64,000 nucleotides of DNA from Globomyces pollinis-pini (GCA_025399215.1 MU621115.1:1-64000); one strand, 5' to 3'. Shown: positions 31,397-41,985, numbered from the stretch's first letter. The notes: generated from the letters alone by a model not told the origin. A program made the numbers and translations.

Positions 31397-32168
31397 CTAG
31401 AAATCAACATTAATAGTATAATACATTCGAACCGGATAGATAGAATTTGGGAAGGCCGACTGTTTCGCTTCTTTAACTAGCGTCAATCCAGCTTTTTCAA
31501 AGATACTCTTCCATAATCCATCCGATCTGGTACAGGACTTTACAAATAAATCAAAATAAACTTACTGAATCTTCGTCATCATAAATTATTCCAGCTTCAG
31601 CAACATTTTCTTTGATTCCAATGTATCCACCATTCAAAGAATCTTTACATCTTTTCAAGAAAACCACTAAATCATCATCAGTTAAGTGGCTCAAGACCCA
31701 TTGACACCATATTAAATCATATCGCCCTGCTTCGGGATTAAAATTCTGTAATCCTGTGGGGATGTACTGTTCTACTCTATCATCTAATCCTTTCTCTACA
31801 AACAACTCTTTGGCTTTGACCAAAAACTTTTCGGTTTGTTCTACTAGATCTACATCAAACAATTATCAACTATCTTTTTGATTTGTTTACCAACGGTTTG
31901 GAAGTTTTTCAATAGAAAGACTTCCGATACTCTTCCAATACCAGCTCCGCAATCTTCAAACAATTTAATAAAATGGTTAATTACCACAAGCTCTATGGTT
32001 ATTCAACTTTTTGCTTTCGAGAAACTCCTTGATAAATTTGTTACTACCAAGGGCATCAATTGCAGTCAGTCTTCCATAACCTCCTAACATCCCTTCAACT
32101 GATGATTCGATATTATCCCAGTACTGCTTTGCATCGGAATACCAAGTGGGAGACTCTTGACTCAACAT
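31397..32168 (-). CDS. NTMT1: Protein N-terminal methyltransferase (NTMT1/Tae1)
   Basis: Spliced CDS of 223 residues with three introns (31, 41, 28 nt). It transfers methyl groups from S-adenosylmethionine to the alpha-amino group of proteins with an exposed X-Pro-Lys N-terminus, such as ribosomal proteins. Seen: YWDNIESSVEGMLGGYG at the start, the AdoMet-binding DCGAGIGRV motif, VDLVE, GLQNFNPE, IWCQWVLSHLTDDD, KENV and DSSCTRSD near the end, all matching the family. The full length agrees. It separates the minus-strand and plus-strand halves of the second 8-Cys cluster. Its location may be incidental; the neighbouring 8-Cys proteins start Met-Ser/Met-Pro and lack the X-Pro-Lys motif. Confidence 0.94.
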
Positions 32169-32520
32169 TGGATGTTTCAAAAACCTTAACTTTTTGTGTC
32201 AGTTTCAGACAGAATTTGATAAAGTAGAAGACTCACAAAACCATCAAATACAATTCCATACTGATAAAAAATGGTACGGATTTCAGCCAGAAGGTGTTAC
32301 TGATTGGGATACTTTTACCAAGAAGATTTGATTGATCTTTATATCGACACATTCAATTTGATTTGAATAAATATGCAATCAAAAAAGTGACGGAGATTCT
32401 TTGTGAATAAATAATTCCATGTGTACAGTTGAATGGCGTGGTAAAATACGGATTGTTTATTTATACACAAAACAACTATCAAACACAAATATACGGCTAG
32501 ACTATCATTAAATCTCTCAA
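32169..32520. promoter_or_regulatory. Divergent promoter, NTMT1 / 8-Cys member 5
   Basis: 352 bp between divergent start codons, AT-rich, without a supported frame. No further element could be assigned. Confidence 0.4.
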
Positions 32521-33297
32521 ATGTCAAGTAGCTGTATTTGCAATTGCTGCCAAGGACTGAATTGTATAGCTACTCTTGCGGGATCTATCAATGTGAACTC
32601 TCCTGCAATGTGTCTCTCAACTGCTTGTACACAATTCTATCCAGTCTCATGTGCAAAAAATCTTACATTGCATGGGAAAATAGAGGCCATTTATTCTGGA
32701 TCAAACCAAAAACCACCGAGCTCAAACACAATACCAACATGGGTGTATCTGATTGCAATTCTTGGAGTCATTTCAGTGCTGGGTAGTATCGTTTTTTGTG
32801 TTATGAAGAGAAAGAAGGACAACCCAGTGCCATATCAACCTCCAATGCAGCCAGCATATCAGCAGCAACCTGTGTACATCAATCCCCAACCAGTCTATGC
32901 CCCTCAACAACAGATCTACGCACAGCAACAACCATATGCTGCTTATCCCCCTCAACCCCAGTATGGAGCACCACCAGCTTACAATCAATCCATGTATAGC
33001 AAACCACCTGGATCGGGCATGAATCCAGTCATGGCAGGAGCCGGTGGATTTGCTGCTGGTGTTGTTGGTGGTGTGCTATTGGACCAGGCTCTACACAATT
33101 CACATCATCATAACCATTATGGTCATCATGATAGTAACCATCATGGATACGAGAAACATGATAACCAAATCCAAACCCAAGAGATACATAACGTATTCGA
33201 ATCTGTTAACCCAAATGGTGGAACTGAGGTCCAAACATTCAATTATTCCAGTGATAATAATGGCAATGTAAATCAGTCATCCACTGATCAATGGTGA
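32521..33297 (+). CDS. 8-Cys membrane protein family, member 5 (long form, type sequence)
   Basis: An intronless 258-residue protein showing every family module. Cysteines at 5, 7, 9, 10, 15, 31, 36, 44 are followed by a potential N-glycosylation site (KNLTLHG) and a short spacer. The membrane segment is at about 73-96 with a KRKK stop-transfer signal, supporting N-out, C-in topology. The tail is rich in Gln, Pro and Tyr and contains PPAY, then a glycine zipper (AGAGGFAAGVVGGVLL), a His-rich block (HHHNHYGHHD) and the C-terminal box (NPNGGTEVQTFNYSSD, ending TDQW). It terminates in TGA, direct evidence that TGA is a stop here. The function is unknown. Confidence 0.85.
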   Translation: MSSSCICNCCQGLNCIATLAGSINVNSPAMCLSTACTQFYPVSCAKNLTLHGKIEAIYSGSNQKPPSSNTIPTWVYLIAILGVISVLGSIVFCVMKRKKDNPVPYQPPMQPAYQQQPVYINPQPVYAPQQQIYAQQQPYAAYPPQPQYGAPPAYNQSMYSKPPGSGMNPVMAGAGGFAAGVVGGVLLDQALHNSHHHNHYGHHDSNHHGYEKHDNQIQTQEIHNVFESVNPNGGTEVQTFNYSSDNNGNVNQSSTDQW

Positions 33298-33456
33298 TAA
33301 AACATCTTTCAAATAAACTCTGTCAAATCTTATATTTCTTACAGATTGCAAGATCTTAGACATGATATGGTAAATATCAATTATGATTTAGTATGCGAAG
33401 TATACTGTGGATGACGTGTATAAGTTTGAACAATATAGAGTCAAATTTCTTTACGA

Positions 33457-34184
33457 ATGCCCAGTTGCGATTGTTTCTGCTGTCAAGGAGTAGGTTGTGT
33501 AATTCAATCGGTTGGATCTGTGCAAGTGTCACAATCGAGTACTTGTTTAACCACTCTATGTACGCAAAATTTTCCAATATCTTGTGCAAAAAATTTGACT
33601 TTATCGGGAAAGATTACAGCAACATATTCAACTGCATCAGCCGTTAATAGCAGTGGAACAGGAAGCGTCATTGGAATCATTTTTGGTCTTATTTTCCTTG
33701 CTGTGTTCTTTTCAATCATCGTAATCATCATTAGACGAGCGTGCTGTATCCAAAACAGCTATCAAACTGTTGTACCAATCAATCCAATGTACCAGCAACC
33801 CCCAGTACCAATGTATGGATACAACCAGCCTGGATTTGTTCAACCTACGTACGCTCAAGGATATGGTTACGCACCAGGTGTGAACTATGCGCCAGGGGTT
33901 AACTATGGTGGAGCAGCGGTTGGGTTTGGAGCAGGTATGGTTGGGGGTGCGATACTCTCAAATCAGTGTAAGCCCAACACTTCACTTATTTAATAGTTAA
34001 CAATCACCATCATCATAATAATGGTGGAGGTAGCTATACAAATCGCAATGATAACTATGGTGCTGTAGAGATCAGCAATGTCACAGAAACTGCCAATCCT
34101 TACGGAGGGGTAGAGGTCCAAACGTTTAATTACTCAAACGACGGAAATGGTAATGTTCAGCAAACATCCACAGATGCATGGTAA
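33457..34184 (+). CDS. 8-Cys membrane protein family, member 6 (long form)
   Basis: Spliced CDS of 232 residues with exons 33457-33967 and 33997-34184 (29-nt intron). It has the invariant 8-Cys pattern, KNLTLSG sequon, membrane segment near residues 66-91 and a basic RRA. The tail is Tyr/Pro/Gly-rich with a duplicated APGVNYAPGVNYG segment. The glycine zipper (GAGMVGGAIL) precedes the intron, and the His-rich stretch and C-terminal box (NPYGGVEVQTFNYSNDG, ending DAW) follow it. The PPxY motif is not obvious here; PPVPMY is the nearest. Adjacent to members 5 and 7 in the same orientation, consistent with tandem duplication. Confidence 0.83.
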
Positions 34185-34442
34185 TAAACATATAGATTTA
34201 TTCTATCTGCCTCTCTTTTTATTTCAATCATCTGTGCCTCATTGCCTTTGAACATTTTTGATCTGAAGATAATCATTCGTCTGATTAATATAAGCGTTAA
34301 GATTCAAGAGACAATAAGTTACAATGAAGCGTAGTTTGAATAGCCAAAATGAAATTAGATGCACTTATATCACATGTCTAAGAAAACGCGTCCAGAAAAA
34401 TGAGTTTTGTCATATCTAGACTATATTTTTTTAACTTTTCAG

Positions 34443-35213
34443 ATGTCCTGTGAATGCCGCTGTTGTGTGGGTCTGAATTGTCAAATCAGTTTGATAGGGT
34501 CATTTAAAGTCGCTAGTCCTACCCTTTGCCTCAGTTCATCTTGTACACAAAATTTTCCTGTAGGTTGTATGAAAAACGAAACATTGCATGGACAAATCAA
34601 TGCATCGTACTCTAGCTCGGTCAGTACGGGTAGTACTGTATCAACAACCAGTTCCTCTTCAAACGGGTCTATTATTGGACCTATCATCGGAGGTGTGATT
34701 TTCATGTGTTTTGTAGCTTGCTTCATTAAAATGTGTCGAAATCGAAGGCAAATAACTGCAGTGATTAACAATCCTCCAATGGTTCACGCTCCGCCAATTA
34801 TGGTCCATTCACCTCCCGTTTATGGTCAGCAAATGGTTGGTGGTGCATACCCAAACAGCTATCCACCACAAGGCTATCCACCACAGGGATACCCACCACA
34901 GGGATACCCACCACAAGGATATCCACCACCGCACGGAGTTTCTTATGCTTATCCACATCCCGGGTACGCAGTAGCCGGAGGAGTAGCAGTTGGAGTTGTC
35001 GGTGGGATTGTTGTTCATGACGCTATGCAGCATCATCATATTCATCATGATGTCCACCACAATGTCCATCAACCAGCTTACAATCAAGAACCTGTGTATG
35101 TACACAATGTAACAGAGACCTACAACCCATCTGGTGGGGTAGAAGTTCAAACCTATGAATATTCGAATGACGGAGCAGGGAATGTTCAGCAAACTTCAAA
35201 CGACGTCTTTTAA
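34443..35213 (+). CDS. 8-Cys membrane protein family, member 7 (long form, PPQGY repeats)
   Basis: A 256-residue protein starting at 34443 (MSCECRC). An upstream in-frame start at 34407 is less likely, because a TTTTCAG directly before the ATG could be a 5' UTR intron acceptor. It has the 8-Cys domain, KNETLHG sequon, a Ser/Thr spacer, a membrane segment near 82-104, PPVY, and four to five perfect or near-perfect YPPQG repeats. A zipper-like AGGVAVGVVGG and a His-rich block precede the terminal box (NPSGGVEVQTYEYSNDG, ending NDVF). YPPQG repeats resemble those in rhodopsin tails, annexins and lipid-associated proteins, which suggests flexible, self-associating tails; no function is proven. 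Confidence 0.83.
   Translation: MSCECRCCVGLNCQISLIGSFKVASPTLCLSSSCTQNFPVGCMKNETLHGQINASYSSSVSTGSTVSTTSSSSNGSIIGPIIGGVIFMCFVACFIKMCRNRRQITAVINNPPMVHAPPIMVHSPPVYGQQMVGGAYPNSYPPQGYPPQGYPPQGYPPQGYPPPHGVSYAYPHPGYAVAGGVAVGVVGGIVVHDAMQHHHIHHDVHHNVHQPAYNQEPVYVHNVTETYNPSGGVEVQTYEYSNDGAGNVQQTSNDVF
34861..34929 (+). repeat. 15-bp tandem repeat encoding PPQGY units
   Basis: Four to five copies of a 15-bp unit (CCACCACAAGGATAT type) with a few synonymous differences. All are in frame in 8-Cys member 7. Copy number is likely to vary between strains; that is inference. Confidence 0.8.
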
Positions 35214-35384
35214 TAGATTATCTTGAAATAAACAAATTGTGGCCTATCAGTTTATACGTTCAATGAATACACTTTAATTCTGCGATTAGTACTGTATTTT
35301 TTGAAGAGATTAGTTTAACCAGATTGTGGCAGTTATTTATGTTTACCAAACAAGTTAGAAGTCATACTAAAAACCAATCTTATC

Positions 35385-35837
35385 ATGTCATGCATTTGCT
35401 ATTGCTGTAATGGAATCAATTGTTCAGAACGCTACGTTGGTCAGTTTGGTTCTCTCTCAAACACCAGTTGTATTCCAACTGGTTGTATCACAAACTTTCC
35501 TCACGTATGTAGTATGGATGAAAAACAAACCAACATAGTAAAACCCTATTACACCGGGATAATCTCTAATGCTGTCCCTATCAAATATGCCGAGCATACA
35601 AAAATCATTGCCCTCGTTGTATTGATTGTGACATTTACTTCATGTGCTTTCTTCATTTACTATTGGAGATCTGCGAAATCAAGGCATCCTGTAACTGAGA
35701 GACCTGGTGATTTGAACCCTCATACTCATATGCGAGAATTGGGAGATCAGGAAATAATCACAACACATTCCCTTGAATCACCAGGCATGGATTCTCCCCA
35801 CATTTCTGTTGTTAACATCGAAAAACAATCAGTGTAA
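35385..35837 (+). CDS. 8-Cys membrane protein family, member 8 (short-tail form)
   Basis: An intronless 150-residue protein. The 8-Cys domain begins at residue 3 (MSCICYCC) with the exact family spacing; a short spacer and a membrane segment (about 73-95) follow. The tail is about 55 residues, charged, with Ser/Pro (SPGMDSPHISV), and lacks the zipper, His block and terminal box. Its best relatives in this window are the genes at 36069 and 29805. The function is unknown. Confidence 0.8.
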   Translation: MSCICYCCNGINCSERYVGQFGSLSNTSCIPTGCITNFPHVCSMDEKQTNIVKPYYTGIISNAVPIKYAEHTKIIALVVLIVTFTSCAFFIYYWRSAKSRHPVTERPGDLNPHTHMRELGDQEIITTHSLESPGMDSPHISVVNIEKQSV

Positions 35838-36068
35838 TCTATTGCACCTAAAATAGAATGTACATTATAAACTGCTTTGTGATTTAAAAAGAATCTCATT
35901 TTATCGCTTTAAAAACTATTACATGTACCTACCCATATAATAAATGTCCAAATTGCATTCTTTTTTTGTTTTCTGTGTATAAAATGGTAAAGTTATTGAG
36001 AGCTAGATTGTTCTGAGGCGTTTGTGTATCTAGTCAGAGATTTCCACGATTCCAAACTAGATAACTTC

Positions 36069-36530
36069 ATGTCTTGCATCTGCTCTTGTTGTATAGGAAC
36101 CAATTGCGTAGCAAGTATAGTTGGTCAATTTGCAGTCGCATCTACGAATCTCTGTGTATCCAAATCATGTGAAACTAACTATCCTCAACTATGTGTAAAA
36201 TCAACTAATGTTAGGGGAATAATCAAAACTTATTACTCAGCTACACCAATAGAAGTACCAAATTATCAAGATAATTCTACTGTGATTATAATCATTGTCG
36301 TGATGATTGCAATGACAACATTAATAATGTGTATCAACTTTTGTTGCCTTTCGCCAGGTGCATTTGGATCAGAGCCTCTGTCTCCCATGACTCCTGGTAG
36401 TCCCAGCAATGGTGCTACTCTGATGCATATGCCAGGATATAGAGGACCAGCAATAACCGCGTCTCATCCACTGGATTCACCAGACAGTGAAAGCGAAGAC
36501 AAAGACCCAACGGATAAAATAATCCCCTAA
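36069..36530 (+). CDS. 8-Cys membrane protein family, member 9 (short-tail form)
   Basis: An intronless 153-residue protein starting MSCICSCC at 36069; the in-frame extension upstream uses no ATG. It has the full 8-Cys spacing, a membrane segment (about 75-98), then a Pro/Ser-rich tail (SPMTPGSPSNGA, HPLDSPDSESED) that ends acidic. It shares the VGQF core after the fifth cysteine with member 8. The last gene of the plus-strand run. Confidence 0.8.
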   Translation: MSCICSCCIGTNCVASIVGQFAVASTNLCVSKSCETNYPQLCVKSTNVRGIIKTYYSATPIEVPNYQDNSTVIIIIVVMIAMTTLIMCINFCCLSPGAFGSEPLSPMTPGSPSNGATLMHMPGYRGPAITASHPLDSPDSESEDKDPTDKIIP

Positions 36531-36897
36531 TGTTTTTAACGGATAATATGAATGGCGATATGATTCGGTTATTGGATTATTGTGAAGAATAAATTAAAGA
36601 TCCTACCATCAAATCTAGCAATTGATTTATATTACCATTAAGTGAAAATATTGACTAGTACATATTCGTATGAGAATTAAACTATAAACATATTAATATT
36701 GAACTGAAGAAAATGCGTATTTCATGCATCTGCATCCACAAAAACCACACCCGTGACTGAAGCATGGAACTTCAATACCATGAATCCATATAAAAGCTTA
36801 CTCTTTCGCGACTGGTTTCCATGCCAATATTCGATCAACTTTTGCTTCTTGATTCAATAGTTCACGTGGTTTTTAATAAATCTTTTCTATTTTTCAA
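36531..36897. other. Intergenic, upstream of ETF-alpha
   Basis: 367 bp with no coding support; it contains the 3' end of the last 8-Cys gene and the ETF-alpha promoter. A CCATATAAAAG TATA-like sequence occurs near 36786. Confidence 0.45.
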
Positions 36898-38031
36898 ATG
36901 TTCGTCAGTCGACAATCACTTCGGTTAATTCAACGCTTCCAAGGACGCCATGCATCCACTCTATTGGTCATCGAGCAACGAGCAGGAGCAGCTCAGGCCT
37001 CAAATTTACACGCTCTGACTGCTGCTAATAAGTTGGGATTCCCAATCACCGCCTTCGTAGCTGGTACTGCTTCCCAAGTAGATGCTGCAGCAAAGGAAGT
37101 TGCTAAATATCCTGGAGTTACAAAAGTTTTGGCCGCGAAAGCAGATTCGCTCGACCATTCACTTGCTGAACCTCATGCTGATGCCCTTGCTGCTGTTGCC
37201 AAGAACTTCTCACATGTTGTTACTGCTCATTCTCCTTATGGAAAGAATGTTTTCCCTCGTGCAGCTGCCTTGTTGGACGTCAGCCCAATCTCTGATGTTA
37301 CTTCCATCGATTCCGCTGATACTTTCCAACGTCCAATTTATGCTGGTAAGGATTAATATTATTTTATCTTTCCTTTCCATGTTTCTAATTTAGTTCATTG
37401 CTAAACTTTCAGGAAATGCAATCGCCACTGTCAAATCAACTGACAAAATCAAACTTATCTCAGTTCGTACCACTGCTTTCAAGGCATCTGCTGCAGAAGG
37501 CGGCTCTGCTTCAGTTGAAGATACTGCAGTAACTGCTGCTGGTAATTGTTATAGAATCTCAACCTTAGCTTCCACCAAATGGGTTTCAGAAGAAATTGTG
37601 AAAAGTGACCGCCCAGAATTAGGAGCTGCCAAGATCATTGTATCTGGAGGACGCGGATTGAAGAGTGCAGACAACTTCAAACTCATGTATGACCTTGCAG
37701 ATAAGCTTGGTGCTGCTGGTTAGTTTTAAGTTGAACTTACAAATAGTTGGTGCTTCTCGTGCTGCTGTAGACGCTGGATACGCACCAAATGATCTTCAAA
37801 TTGGACAAACTGGTAAAATTGTTGCACCAGAACTCTACATTGGTGTCGCCGTTAGTGGTGCTATTCAACACTTGTCAGGAATGAAAGATTCTAAACTCAT
37901 TGTCGCCATCAACAATGACCCTGAAGCACCTATTTTCCAGGTCGCTGATCATGGTTTGGTTGCTGATTTGTTCCAAGTACTTATATTTTATCTAATTTTA
38001 GGCTGTTCCTGAATTAACTCAAAAACTTTAG
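36898..38031 (+). CDS. ETFA: Electron transfer flavoprotein alpha subunit
   Basis: Spliced CDS of 328 residues with four introns (67, 27, 28, 25 nt). With ETF-beta it forms the mitochondrial FAD protein that takes electrons from acyl-CoA dehydrogenases and passes them to ETF:ubiquinone oxidoreductase. The basic N-terminus ([16 protein letters not shown]) is a mitochondrial targeting signal. The N-terminal domain has LVIEQRAG, and the C-terminal FAD domain has [35 protein letters not shown] and [10 protein letters not shown], all family hallmarks. The C-terminus ends [13 protein letters not shown]. The first intron, at 67 nt, is the longest among confidently placed introns in this gene set apart from the voltage-sensor-like gene. 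It fits with the thiolase in mitochondrial beta-oxidation. Confidence 0.96.
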
Positions 38032-38190
38032 TTTGTTTGGCCAAATATACGTTACCTCACTTCATACTATCACCTTTTTTATTTTGAGATGATTGATACA
38101 TCTAATTTTGCTTATATTGGAAACCATAAATTCATTATCTTTACTTTATTATTAGAGACTTGAAAGTAAATAGTTGACATGCGAGATGAT

Positions 38191-39340
38191 TTATCTGAAC
38201 ATTCTGATACTATTGCTCTTTGGGCCGGAAGGTTGTTTTTTGGTATGTTTAACTCGCCCTTCAGATTTTTTCGGATCGTTATGCTCCTTTCCAGATATTC
38301 CAGTTAACTTTTGTTTATCCACATTGGTCATTTTTGATGTTTCACGACCAGCTAAAGAGATTGATTTAGGTTTGGAGCTGGTATTAAGATCAGTGTAGTG
38401 ATTAACCAATGGCTGATCAACTAAAACAGATTTATGGATAATATAACGAGTTTCGGTCAAGATTTCTTTTTTCAGCAAATTTGTAGAATGGTTCTTGAAA
38501 AGATTTGCCAAAGATTTCTTTTTAGAAGGTAGAATTGATTTAACTACAGGATCAGTGGAAGGTACCAATTCAACAGCTTGATCATTTGGATGAATTACAT
38601 CTACGCTACCCTAGTAAAGATAAAAACAAGGGATTAAACAGTATACCCGCGAATAGCTATCAAGTTTGGAAAATAAATTGACATGGTCAGTTATATCAGC
38701 CAAAGGTGTTCTATCATCAGTTTTCTTCAACCCTTTGATTTTTTTATAATCGCGATCTGTAGAGTACATCTTTAATTGTCGATCCCAATTTTCCTTATTA
38801 GCTTGGTGTTGATGTGGGGTAATTAGAACAGGTCTTCGTTTATTTGGTGATTGCGGTGATACAAGGTTGCTTGGTGAAATCAAACTCTTTTTTACATTAT
38901 CTGATTTTCTTCCATCATCCTCTTTCATTTCTTTCAATACTTTCAAGTCTTCAAGATTGGTGTTTTTTGATTTCAAAGCGGATTCTTCAGATTTCACCTT
39001 TTGCCGATTTGATTTAGTAGGTTTAACTAGTGAATCTAATTTTGTATGATCCAACTCTTCCATTGGATCTTTAAAAACTGTAAATTTCATCTCTTCAATT
39101 AATTTATTGATTGCTAAGACAATTATGAAGCTATAAGCATACCTGTATGTACTGAGATTGATTCACACTATTCTCCCGGTTGCCTAGACTGATTTCTTGA
39201 GCTGTTGTTGAAATCCAAGGTTCGACTGGACTTTTTTGTTTACGAAAAAGTGTTCGAATTTCTTACAAAAGTATGGACTCTTTTAAAATTTTACCTTCAA
39301 GTTTGAATTTTGATCCTTTACGGTAATGCAGTATCGCCAT
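38191..39340 (-). CDS. Uncharacterised Lys/Ser-rich, probably nuclear protein
   Basis: Spliced CDS of 342 residues with three introns (33, 52, 36 nt) starting at the ATG at 39340 (MAILHYRKG). It is highly charged: many Lys, Ser and Asp, with SP sites (SPSNLVSPQSPNKRRP), a KENWDRQ segment and basic runs such as KSILPSKKKS and KKQPSG. No enzyme motif, coiled coil or membrane segment is evident. Composition fits an intrinsically disordered nuclear or cytoskeletal regulator with CDK-type sites. It precedes another Lys-rich gene in the same orientation, but the two share no repeat. I do not recognise the family. Confidence 0.6.
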
Positions 39341-39611
39341 GATGTTTTTGGTTCTTTCTTGCTTATTTGTTGGGTTTTATGGGATTGATGTTCAATTTAA
39401 GCTTTTTCGTTTTCATTTCCCTTGAGATCTTGAACCACCATAAATATACTTACAAGAACATCATTTTCTGCTTGTTGCTCATTTAATCTTTTCCATTCAT
39501 ATCATCTAAATCCGATGCCATTGAATTCTTAAAATGTAAGGGATTGAATTATCGAAACAAAAAATTTATTTACTTTGATTCAAATTTCTTTAAAATAAGA
39601 CGAAAATGAAT

Positions 39612-40460
39612 TCAAGCTTTTGAAGCTGATCGCGTGACACGTTTAGAAGTTGTTTCTTTAGCCGGTTTGGTAGCTTTACTCACCTTGGATTTTGCTACAG
39701 CCTTAACTGGCACAGCCTTTTCTTTTGCAGGAACTGAAGGAACCTTGGTTGGGGATTTAGGAGATTTGGTGGGAGATTTTGGAGTCTTCTTTTTTTGAGC
39801 GCGTTTCTTAATTTCATCAATCACCGCTTTTTTAACAATCTACAATACATTTAAAACCATTTCATTTTCTAACCTCGGTATTGACCAGAATCTTTGATTG
39901 GGAAGCAATAATTTTCTCACGAACTTGACTTGGTCGAAGACTTGCCATTTTTAATATCTCTTGGTTGAGAACTTTTGATACATCTTTACGAGCTTGTGTT
40001 TTCTTTTTCGATACACCTCCTGCAACAGGTTTCAATGAGATTCCTTTGTGGACCACATGTTTAGCAACTCTTGCAATTGGTCGACTTCCCTATTTTTTAG
40101 TTTACTTTTTGAAGAAATGATTACCAATTTCTTTATTTCATTCACCAATCCTTTGTTTAAAACTTGGGCATTGATGGCAGTACGTAGCTTTACCAATTTT
40201 GGGTCCATGTCTTTGACAATTTTAGACAACACTTTAGCTTTGTTTGGTAATTCATTCAATTTTGTGGACAATTCTTTACCAGCAGCATTTTTGATAACTG
40301 GAGATTTGGCTGTAGCTAACACTGGAGATTTGGCTGTAGCCAACACTGGAGATTTGGATGCAGCTAACACGGGAGATTTAGATGCACCTAAAACTGGTGA
40401 TTTCGCTTTTCCAACCACTGGAGACGCTTTGGTAGGTGACTTTACTTGAGTTGGAGACAT
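39612..40460 (-). CDS. Lys/Ala-rich SPxK-repeat protein, linker-histone-like composition
   Basis: Spliced CDS of 259 residues with two introns (35 and 34 nt). The N-terminus has SPTK and five near-identical 8-residue units with the core KSPVLA; the C-terminus has KKTPKSPTKSPKSPTK and Lys/Ala-rich sequence ending RSASKA. SPxK motifs of this kind bind the DNA minor groove and are CDK sites in linker histones. The middle contains helical, basic sequence (ARKDVSKVL, EIVKKAVIDEIKKRAQ) but I cannot align it to the winged-helix H1 globular domain. It may be an H1-like or other chromatin protein. A TGA ends the frame. Confidence 0.65.
40300..40420 (-). repeat. 24-bp tandem repeats (KSPVLA units)
   Basis: About five copies of a 24-bp unit (containing ACTGGAGATTTGGC on the plus strand), in frame with the Lys-rich gene. 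Copies differ by few bases, so the array is young or homogenised. Confidence 0.8.
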
Positions 40461-40610
40461 TTAGAATTAGCTACTTTTTTTGTCAAAATTTTAAAATGAT
40501 TTCAGAACGCGAATTGGACGTGTTTTATTCAATGAATGAAAAATGTGATCAGTTTTATTTAAATTACAGTTAATTTCAGCATTAAACTTATTAGATAAAA
40601 TCATATGAGT

Positions 40611-41985
40611 CTAGTAACAAATTTTCTTTTCAAATAATTTCGATATTTGATCATCATCATATTCCAATTCCCTTAGAACCTCTTTGGTATGCTGTCCAAG
40701 AGTAGGTGGTGGCAATCTTATCGTGGCAGGGGTGTCACTAAACTTCACTGGTAGTCCAACCAATTTGATTTTTCCAGCTGTTGGATGATCCACTGTTTGA
40801 ATCATTTGTCGGTGAATGACTTGTGGATGCTCGAATGTTTTTTGTATGTTATTGACAGGTCCAAATGGAATCCCAACATTTTCCAGAATTTTGAGCCATT
40901 CTTCTGTTGGTTTTTCACTCATGGTTCTTGAAATAGAGTCAATCTAATATTAAAATATAATTAATTATACCAATTCTTTTCTATTCGTTACTCGATCAAT
41001 GTTTTTAGAATATTTTTGACATATCAAATCTGTACGATCAATAGCAGTACAGAACTTCTTATACTGATCATCGTTTCCAGTTCCAATTACGATATGACCA
41101 TTTTGAGTTTTAAAAGATTGGTAAGGCACGATAGATCCATGTTGTGTCCCCAATCGTTTAGCTTCTAATCCTCCAATTAAGTAGTTTGATCCAATATTTG
41201 CTAAAGATGCTACTTGACATTCCTGGCTTTTTAGAAACTTTTTTAGATTACGATAAGAGATGCATCAATCTTTTGACCTTTACCCGTTTTTGATTTCTCA
41301 ATTAAAGCAGCTAAAATAGCGGATTTGGTGTACAATCCAGTTGTCAAGTCTGTAATAGCTACTCCAACCTTCACTGGTGATGAATTCGCTTCGCCAGTAA
41401 TATGCATTAAACCTAATTGTAAATACAACTGGTGTACCAGCTTCAGCTTCAATAATAACATCATATCCAGGCCGTTGGGCATAGGGCCCATCAGGCCCAT
41501 ATCCAGTAATCTACAATATCAACAGAGAGTGGGAGATATTACTGATGCATATATCAATCCTGGATTAATTATTTTCAAGTCATCATAAGATAAACCATAC
41601 TCCTTCAACTTTCCTGGTAAATAATTTTCGATCAAGATATCACTCTTTTCTGCTAATTTTTTTAATATTTGAACTCCTTCAAGATGTTTGAAATCCACCA
41701 CAATCGATTTCTTGTTTCGATTGACTGACAGGAAATAAGCACTCTCTGGAGTTGCTTTTGAAATGGTATCTGCAAATGGTGGACCCTAAGTATTACGTAT
41801 GGTAATTTATACCCAAGATCTAGTATCATCTCCTCTTGGATGTTCTACTTTAACGACATCAGCTCCAAGATCCCCCAGCATCATTGCTAGGATGAATATG
41901 AAGATCACTAGATACCACAATAAGGACCGGCCAATACCCTAGTTAAATCCAAGACTTTGATTCCAGCTAATGGTCCAGTTTTCAT
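40611..41985 (-). CDS. Class III CoA-transferase (CaiB/BaiF), SUGCT-like
   Basis: Spliced CDS of 401 residues with six introns (29, 27, 32, 25, 29, 27 nt). The family moves CoA between carboxylic acids through an aspartyl-CoA thioester. Seen: [51 protein letters not shown], and the catalytic Asp in GQKIDASL. The C-terminal part has [18 protein letters not shown] and a conserved LG-HTKEVL end. This matches succinyl-CoA:glutarate CoA-transferase most closely by eye, but other family members have similar motifs. No clear mitochondrial presequence is visible at the chosen ATG (41985). It starts only 55 bp from the divergent methyltransferase gene. Confidence 0.9.

Noticed and set aside
34809..35192. 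127-codon minus-strand open frame opposite 8-Cys member 7
   Set aside because: It is a shadow of the YPPQG and His-rich codons on the plus strand; its Trp/Ser-rich repeats come from the repeat and it has no start context or homology.
39612..40460. Calling the Lys-rich protein histone H1
   Set aside because: Composition and SPxK motifs fit, but the winged-helix domain could not be aligned, so only 'H1-like' is justified.
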